The position numbers and the translations under genes were made by a program. A stretch of DNA of 11,170 nt from Candidatus Delongbacteria bacterium (GTDB lineage: Bacteria; Delongbacteria; UBA4055). The stretch covers positions 1 to 11,170 of the forward strand of contig JAQICF010000189.1 of NCBI GenBank assembly GCA_027858795.1. The letters are read 5' to 3'. Numbering within the stretch: position 1 is the stretch's first letter; every line of letters starts with the position of its first letter. The notes beneath the pieces are model-generated. The model saw only the letters and a list, made by a program, of their open reading frames with translations, was not told the origin of the DNA and searched no databases. Of this stretch, positions 7,801 to 11,170 are shown in pieces.

Positions 7801-8604
7801 TCTTTTATCTGAGATATATTCTCTTTCAATATTTAAGCTCCCGTCCACAACTCCATGTGCATAATTATCCGCTATTTTTGACACATGCCTTATATCTGCG
7901 GCACAGTCAAAGAATACTTTAGCTCCAGATTGATCATCTATAAGGTTATCTTTAAAACCACCTGTATAGCACTGAGCCATACTGTAAACTTTTTTATTTG
8001 CCGGAAGATCAACGAAGAAATCATCGAATTCATAATCATATACGTTGTCACTTTCCCAATCTGAAATTATTTCTCCGGTAATAGGATCTGTCCAATATGT
8101 CTCTTTAAGCATGCATAAATATGAAGTAGTAACATAGTCGGTTGATCCTCCATGCCCGAATGTCCATACATAGAGAAAGTCATCTTCATTGATCTTCTTA
8201 TCATCCCTGAGTATCCTGCTAACCTCACTCAGGCTTTCCCGCGTTGCAGGGAAATTAGTGATCTGGTATTCTGGAAATTCTTCCCCGACAATGTGTTGCG
8301 GTGTTAATCGTTCCCAGTAATCTAAACCTTCTTCCTCAAGCTCATGCCAGTAATCTTCGCCCAGCCTGTAGAGGACAAAAATATTATCCGGGTCGTATCC
8401 TTTTTTATCCACCAGCAATTCCCATTGCAGGTAGGTATCGTTCCACGAATCCTGAAGAAATCCACTGTTCTGAGAATCCTCAGCTTCTCTTGTGTAAAGC
8501 GATTTTGCTTCATAATCACCAGTAATGAGTACTGCATACTTTTCAGCAGAAAAAAGTGATGTGATAAATACTGTCAGAATGACAGCTAAATTCCTCTTAA
8601 ACAT
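4804..8604 (-). CDS. Secreted C13/caspase-like (clan CD) protease with beta-helix, helical repeats and type IX sorting domain
   Basis: A 1266-aa exported protein. Residues 1-20 are a Sec signal peptide, with likely cleavage after SLFSA. Residues about 21-290 resemble legumain-type C13 peptidases: YAVLITGD strand (23-30), WTFGHGGS with candidate catalytic His151, and SMAQCYTGGF with candidate nucleophile Cys212. Residues 321-336 (TFGYDDGIITIEEARR) resemble an EF-hand-like loop often seen after such domains. About 395-975 is a right-handed beta-helix with short rungs of the form GSxLxIxxG (clear at 600-665) and later NosD-like Asn-rich turns. About 1010-1165 is helical and TPR-like. The last 85 residues are the type IX tail (LYQNYPNPFNPTTEISYA, ending KKMLLLK). 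The ATG has AAAGGAG seven bases upstream. Catalytic roles are inferred from motifs; substrate is unknown. The 5' part of the gene is distinctly more GC-rich than the middle. It ends in a strong terminator and is the last gene of the cluster. Confidence 0.85.
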   Translation of the reverse strand: MFKRNLAVILTVFITSLFSAEKYAVLITGDYEAKSLYTREAEDSQNSGFLQDSWNDTYLQWELLVDKKGYDPDNIFVLYRLGEDYWHELEEEGLDYWERLTPQHIVGEEFPEYQITNFPATRESLSEVSRILRDDKKINEDDFLYVWTFGHGGSTDYVTTSYLCMLKETYWTDPITGEIISDWESDNVYDYEFDDFFVDLPANKKVYSMAQCYTGGFKDNLIDDQSGAKVFFDCAADIRHVSKIADNYAHGVVDGSLNIEREYISDKRYIHSEFNFHKYSSMAGENPQFQEYYHLDYENNSGETIPAVYFNEADGIGYDPTFGYDDGIITIEEARRWNIAQNTLIDAGNDSEWLEKPDYSDTENIGYHTSLEYPTLLFNECDDPNSYLFADEDGLSGIIGIVQGLVIQPKNELKLNNSHTTLFDGRGISVTMPSSKLSITNSLFEGKGFDKSLVKGDVTDYKAPNSITLRESSLEIANSTLKSFGMPRTVSSIIATFGDVNIEDVYISLSSSTLNLNQGIFNINSGTDLLLQNSYIEGYESERMLFNSEGYISLNNSNITNVSLNTNNNCLTLFLGISEIRNTAISINGESLLEMEENSLVTVIEGSSIQIIDLSTLKLKIGSELVIKAGCILNLQSGSELIIEEGANLVLEAGAKVIVDGDVKITGDFTLPSLTQLELMENSSLTINDGHTMYLDEKAKINGLEGSSLIVGQYSSLESTITPDYGDITIDNYIVMTGNNWKGIICEPNSSIILNRTKISGAEYAVSGSPDGLVTYEIGSSCIIEQCEITNCENGINLVNCNNYSIVSNTLTGTEIGTGISLAVSNGDLRSNIIENYDIGVRFTSSAPTITENVIRNNKRFGIFVFGHNAFPQLILDTKNSSVNNSIINNGTISNYTSPFPFPDAQIGIMPYGNIYLDEGMNNIYSGQQGLLPDIPCISVAPYTLDPPMFLDPSALNIQARKNYWGAATVVDGFFNLGWDEYKLYYDPWATEPFVDELGEQPTYSSNGAPSKESILLSSAIFLEGKGNYTASIKKYEKLIDKYEDSPEYYVALARLPYVYFEADISTDPLLMTYDEGLTSDNTTHKKFFKEMKIATHIKGKNYPTAKLLAEEMKEEALTDEEVILAEIDIAICDMMMDVSSKRGESTEDYGSKLNDLLSKSYGSGEGDKTEIVESQLPSEFTLYQNYPNPFNPTTEISYALSQDANVSIKVYSSNGSVVADLVNASQSVGNHSVTFDASKLSNGIFYYSLVANGRVVSTKKMLLLK

Positions 8605-8671
8605 AGCGTTGCTCCTTTTTTTACATTTATTCAGTTTGAGTTAACGCCTGCTTATGAGTATATTACATATC

Positions 8672-8767
8672 AGGAGGTGCAGACGCGAAACCTTGATGTG
8701 TATTTGTAATTACTGCTTGGTCGGCATATTAATTACAGGAATCAGGATATTTCGATAGGCACCTCCT
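8672..8767. other. 96-base imperfect palindrome (possible structured RNA or mobile palindromic element)
   Basis: Nested inverted repeats line up in order: AGGAGGTGC (8672-8680) with GCACCTCCT (8759-8767), CGAAA (8686-8690) with TTTCG (8750-8754), CCTTGAT (8691-8697) with ATCAGG (8741-8746, one bulge), and TGTAATTA (8705-8712) with TAATTACA (8730-8737). A 17-base tip can still pair TGC with GCA. The co-linear pairing indicates one long bulged hairpin on either strand. It fills most of the gap between the 494-aa and 1266-aa genes and would lie in the leader of the protease mRNA. No T-run follows on either strand, so it is not an ordinary terminator. It matches no riboswitch or integron site that I recognise. 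Confidence 0.6.
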
Positions 8768-8788
8768 TATATAATTAAATCATTAAAA

Positions 8789-10273
8789 TCACTTCAGATA
8801 AAGCATCTTCTTAGTTTCTACGGGTATTCCGTCTAAGCTAAGCTGATAATAATATACTCCACTGTTAATTCCATCAGTTTTAAATGAAGTTGTGTACTTT
8901 CCATTGCTTTGCTTTTGATTGACAATGTTCTCAATTAATTCACCTTTTGTATTGTAGATGTTCAATTCAACATTTGACGGTTTTTCTATAATGTATGATA
9001 TCTCTGTTAAGCTGTTAAACGGATTAGGATAATTTTGATATAACTGATAACTTACAATTGTCAACTGCCCACTATCTTCTATACCTGTTTCTATCAATTT
9101 AGATTGGAAATAGTTAGTAGAAGGATAAGGAAATGGATACTGATAATCTAGTACAGAAAAAACCATGAAAATCATGCTAGAGTCTCTTTCTAATACAGCA
9201 TCAATATAGCTAAATGACTTATTTTCATCAGCCAGTAATATCTCTGTATTCCAAATATTAATATTTGAATATGAGTAAGTCAATTCTGATCTACTATCAA
9301 TAATGTGCCGTTCAAGTAGATGCAGATTATGATTCTTATCGCAGAACATTTTCTTTGTATATATATTGTTGTCTTTGTTCAAATAAACTGGTTCAGTCCA
9401 TTTTACATCATCAAGCTTTTTTGAAATAACATAATTATCACCCTCATCAATAGTTGTTCCGACTGATATGCTTGCTGTCAAGATACTGTCACTGCTTAAT
9501 GTCAAAGCACATCCGCTTGATGTTGAAGTAAAACTGCCTATTTCTTCAATATCGTTCCATTTTTCTTCCGATTTAGAGTATGAAAATAAACCCGGTCTTA
9601 AACCTTTAAATTCTCCAATAAGGTGACCTGCTGCATATAAATTATTATTTCCATCAAAAATAATATTAGTGTTCGTTATTACTGTATTCTGATTGGTATT
9701 CTCAAATATCATCGGTTCCAACCATATTCTATTATCACTCTTTTCTGAATATGTGTAATACTGATAGCCGTTCCTTGCCCAGAATACATACATCCTGTCT
9801 TCATTATCAACAGCTGCGTACAGATCTTGGCTGGCAAGTGAAGTCAATGTATCCGCTTCACTCCATTCTAAACCATTATATGTTTTACAGATTATACTGT
9901 TAGTATCAAAACCAAGACCTTTCTGATAGAACACGTAAATATTATTTTCTGAATCGCATACTGCTCGTAAATCCCAAATTCTTTCATTGGAATAATCAGT
10001 AAATTCAGGAGTTGCATTCTGTGTGTTACTCCAGGTGACACCCCTATCATATGAAGACTTGTACTCTATTTGCATACACATTAATGCTTTTGAAGGTTCA
10101 TGCATATTTTTTATCCAAAAGATACTAATCGTATCATTTTCAGATATGATTTGAGGATTGTAATACGATATCTCCCCAGCTATACCAGTTTCTGAAATCT
10201 GAACAGGTGCACTCCATTCGTATTGGGCAAATAAGTTAATAGCGAATATTAGTATTAAGAGAAGTTTCTTCAC
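8789..10273 (-). CDS. Secreted Asp-box (BNR, sialidase-like propeller) protein with type IX sorting domain
   Basis: A 494-aa exported protein. Residues 1-16 are a signal peptide, with likely cleavage at NLFA/QYEW. Residues about 17-400 look like a beta-propeller: SSYDRGVTW (73-81) fits the Asp-box S-x-D-x-G-x-T-W, and strands of the type NNIYVFYQKG, DRMYVFWARNG and NNLYAAGHL recur at blade-like spacing. The Asp-box marks a fold shared by sialidases and many non-enzymes. I see no full sialidase active-site set, so no enzymatic role is assigned. Residues 409-494 are the type IX tail (LYQNYPNPFNSLTEISYI, ending KKMLYLK). The start is GTG at 10273-10271 with AAAGGA six bases upstream; an ATG start would lose the signal peptide. 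It lies 14 bases after the 192-aa gene, so the two are probably co-transcribed. Likely role: a surface or released binding protein. Confidence 0.8.
   Translation of the reverse strand: MKKLLLILIFAINLFAQYEWSAPVQISETGIAGEISYYNPQIISENDTISIFWIKNMHEPSKALMCMQIEYKSSYDRGVTWSNTQNATPEFTDYSNERIWDLRAVCDSENNIYVFYQKGLGFDTNSIICKTYNGLEWSEADTLTSLASQDLYAAVDNEDRMYVFWARNGYQYYTYSEKSDNRIWLEPMIFENTNQNTVITNTNIIFDGNNNLYAAGHLIGEFKGLRPGLFSYSKSEEKWNDIEEIGSFTSTSSGCALTLSSDSILTASISVGTTIDEGDNYVISKKLDDVKWTEPVYLNKDNNIYTKKMFCDKNHNLHLLERHIIDSRSELTYSYSNINIWNTEILLADENKSFSYIDAVLERDSSMIFMVFSVLDYQYPFPYPSTNYFQSKLIETGIEDSGQLTIVSYQLYQNYPNPFNSLTEISYIIEKPSNVELNIYNTKGELIENIVNQKQSNGKYTTSFKTDGINSGVYYYQLSLDGIPVETKKMLYLK
9049..9076. repeat. 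Degenerate heptanucleotide repeat inside the 494-aa gene
   Basis: Four successive 7-base units (AACTTAC, AATTGTC, AACTGCC and CACTATC on the plus strand) resemble the clearer AATTGTC array at 10548-10582. They encode the linker DSGQLTIVS just ahead of the sorting domain, the same protein position as in the neighbouring gene. Confidence 0.45.
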
Positions 10274-10279
10274 TTTGTA

Positions 10280-10285
10280 TCCTTT
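10280..10285 (-). promoter_or_regulatory. Ribosome binding site for the GTG-started 494-aa gene
   Basis: The minus strand reads AAAGGA, six bases before the GTG at 10273. It directly follows the TAA stop (10290-10288) of the upstream gene, so the intergenic gap is little more than the binding site. This supports the GTG start and coupled expression of the pair. Confidence 0.75.
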
Positions 10286-10287
10286 AT

Positions 10288-10866
10288 TTATTTTAAGTAC
10301 AACATCTTCTTTGTTTCTTTTACCATTCCATCAATCTTCAACTGATAATAATATATTCCTGAATTCAAATTATCTGCTTTGAATATAGTTGAATGCATTC
10401 CTGCATTCACTACTCCATTTACCAAACTCTGAACAAACTGACCATTACCATTATAAACACTTATTTCTACCTTACATTTATCTTGAATAGTGTAGCTAAT
10501 ATTCGTTTCATTATTAAAAGGATTAGGGTAGTTCTGCTCCAACTCATAATTGTCAATTGTAAATTGTCCATTGTCAATTATCTCCGTATCATGCCATCCT
10601 AAAAAGGGATATCCATCATTATGAAATTCAACATCCTCAACCCAAATATCCGCAAAATCCCAACCTTCACCAACATTCCAAGGAGCAACCCCAAGATCAA
10701 TATCAGCAGTTTGAATAAAACTTGATTCTAAGTAATTACGAATATTATCCAAATCTTCAGCCGTTGCTACATGATAAGGATCAAGTACTGTACCACTGCC
10801 ACCTGAGAATTGGGAGGACAATACCATTTGGATAAGAATTATTGAGATTATGATTAGTTTTTTCAT
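10288..10866 (-). CDS. Small secreted GLUG-protein-like shell with type IX sorting domain
   Basis: A 192-aa exported protein. Residues 1-19 are a signal peptide (MKKLIIISIILIQMVLSS). Residues 20-69 (GGSGTVLDPYHVATAEDL, then FIQTADIDLGVAPWNVGEGW) look like the N-terminal signature of bacterial surface proteins that normally continue into GLUG-type repeats. Here it passes directly at GEGW (66-69) into DFADIW...HNDGYPFLGW (70-91), which resembles the closing strand of such domains, so the repeats seem to be missing. Residues 107-192 are the type IX tail (YELEQNYPNPFNNETNISYT, ending KKMLYLK). The ATG at 10866 has only a weak binding site (AAAGAG). It is the first gene of the run, 14 bases before the 494-aa gene. 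It could be a functional mini-adhesin or an in-frame deletion derivative; the frame is intact, so I do not call it a pseudogene. Confidence 0.75.
   Translation of the reverse strand: MKKLIIISIILIQMVLSSQFSGGSGTVLDPYHVATAEDLDNIRNYLESSFIQTADIDLGVAPWNVGEGWDFADIWVEDVEFHNDGYPFLGWHDTEIIDNGQFTIDNYELEQNYPNPFNNETNISYTIQDKCKVEISVYNGNGQFVQSLVNGVVNAGMHSTIFKADNLNSGIYYYQLKIDGMVKETKKMLYLK
10548..10582. repeat. Tandem heptanucleotide array, five copies of AATTGTC-like unit, inside a coding region
   Basis: Five contiguous 7-base units follow the plus-strand consensus AATTGTC. Units one and three are exact, and units two, four and five differ by one base each. The 35-base array falls inside the 192-aa gene and encodes part of DNGQFTIDNY, the linker before the sorting domain. 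Such heptamer arrays are usually intergenic in other bacteria, so in-frame use as linker is notable. Confidence 0.75.
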
Positions 10867-10887
10867 TATGGTTTACTCTTTTTTTAT

Positions 10888-10981
10888 TGTTCTGTCATCC
10901 TCGTTACCTGCAAGGGGCTGAAGCCACCTTGTTCACATCAGGCTATTACCTGAACAAGGGGTTTCAACCCCTTGTAGAACA
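10888..10981. repeat. Complex palindromic intergenic repeat upstream of the cluster
   Basis: Several inverted repeats are nested: TGTTCT (10888-10893) with AGAACA (10976-10981), CAAGGGG (10911-10917) with CCCCTTG (10968-10974), and CCTTGTTCA (10927-10935) with TGAACAAGG (10951-10959). CAAGGGG at 10955-10961 can instead pair with the same CCCCTTG at 10968-10974 as a tight hairpin, so two exclusive folds exist. It is more GC-rich than its surroundings and resembles dispersed GGGGCTGAAGCC-type repeats of environmental bacteria. It lies 22 bases upstream of the 192-aa gene's start codon. Confidence 0.6.
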
Positions 10982-11027
10982 GAGGTTTATAAAATAAACA
11001 TTTCCTAAATAAATTATTTTTCGTGTA

Positions 11028-11056
11028 ATTATAGAGTAGAGTAGAGTAGAGGTTAT
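11028..11056 (-). promoter_or_regulatory. Candidate promoter of the exported-protein cluster, with repeats in the spacer
   Basis: The minus strand has a perfect TATAAT (11033-11028). A hexamer ATAACC 17 bases upstream (11056-11051) matches the -35 consensus at only three of six positions. The spacer is made almost wholly of TAGAG repeats. If used, it would give a leader of about 155 bases containing the palindromic repeat. The weak -35 keeps this tentative. Confidence 0.3.
11032..11051. repeat. Tandem pentanucleotide repeat (TAGAG)x4
   Basis: Four perfect contiguous copies of TAGAG, in noncoding DNA about 165 bases upstream of the 192-aa gene. The array overlaps the last two bases of a minus-strand TATAAT and fills the 17 bases next to it. 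Perfect short tandem repeats are prone to slippage. Confidence 0.85.
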
Positions 11057-11170
11057 TCTCTTCCTTATTCGTATTAAAATATGTGGTAGAAAAAACATAC
11101 ATTGACTAATTTTTACATTTAATATTAATAAGCTTTCACCTTAGACAAAAAGGCACATTGCATTTTAAAT

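Larger units (their letters stand above)
10867..11170. other. Right-edge noncoding region (no gene seen)
   Basis: These 304 bases hold no supportable reading frame. They carry the palindromic repeat, the TAGAG array and the possible minus-strand promoter. The last 70 bases are very AT-rich with a plus-strand TTGACT at 11102-11107 but no good -10 partner, so a divergent gene beyond the right edge is possible but not shown. Confidence 0.6.

Noticed and set aside
8696..8758. A 20-aa plus-strand reading frame inside the palindrome, with AGGAGG upstream.
   Set aside because: The Shine-Dalgarno-like site is too far from the ATG, the peptide is unrecognisable, and the sequence is explained by palindrome pairing.
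8640..8767. Integron attC site, suggested by a palindrome next to GGCGTTAAC on the minus strand.
   Set aside because: The GTTAACT does not fit the GTTRRRY core, no partner RYYYAAC lies at the other end of the palindrome, and there is no integrase or cassette arrangement.
8672..8767. Rho-independent terminator for the 494-aa gene.
   Set aside because: No T-run follows the stem on the minus strand and the stem is long and bulged, unlike the four clear terminator-like ends seen elsewhere.
11102..11130. A possible plus-strand promoter near the right edge (TTGACT followed by AT-rich sequence).
   Set aside because: No -10 hexamer with more than three matches lies at 16-18 bases, and AT-rich DNA gives such -35 matches by chance.

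Overview
The window is AT-rich DNA, roughly one third G+C by eye, from a Gram-negative bacterium of the Fibrobacterota-Chlorobi-Bacteroidota (FCB) superphylum. The evidence is three adjacent secreted proteins that all end in a type IX secretion (Por) sorting domain, with the QNYPNPFN motif and a terminal KKML(L/Y)LK. The style of these tails, the GLUG-type small protein and the C13-like protease fit Cloacimonadota, Delongbacteria or a related candidate phylum, but the phylum is inferred and not proven by this window.

Layout. At 1-381 (+) is the C-terminal end of the primary sigma factor (rpoD/sigA), running in from the left edge. It converges on a minus-strand gene at 443-1588 for an alanine dehydrogenase/N5-(carboxyethyl)ornithine synthase-family oxidoreductase; the two share a bidirectional hairpin terminator at 411-441. 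A noncoding gap at 1589-1863 holds a small dispersed-repeat remnant and the valS terminator. valS (1864-4500, -) is complete and has a clear sigma-70 type promoter at 4531-4559. After a 303-base gap with another terminator (4752-4781), the right half is a minus-strand run of three exported proteins. In transcription order these are a 192-aa protein (10288-10866), a 494-aa Asp-box/propeller-like protein starting with GTG (8789-10273), and a 1266-aa C13/caspase-like protease with a beta-helix, a helical repeat region and a sorting tail (4804-8604). The first two genes are 14 bases apart. The third follows a 184-base gap filled by a 96-base imperfect palindrome. The right edge (10867-11170) has no gene but carries a palindromic repeat, a four-copy TAGAG tandem repeat and a possible promoter.

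How the genes fit together. The left half is housekeeping (transcription, tRNA charging, an amino-acid dehydrogenase-like enzyme), with each gene separately terminated. The right half looks like an accessory surface or secretome cluster: each protein has a Sec signal peptide and a type IX tail, so all should be sent through the outer membrane. No secretion machinery is encoded here. The most unusual points are the protease/beta-helix fusion and its sharp internal base-composition change, a 192-aa protein that looks like the two ends of a GLUG-repeat protein joined without the middle, a heptanucleotide repeat read as the linker before the sorting domain in two neighbouring genes, and the palindrome and tandem-repeat structures in the cluster's noncoding DNA. 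No CRISPR array, phage, transposase or RNA gene was seen.
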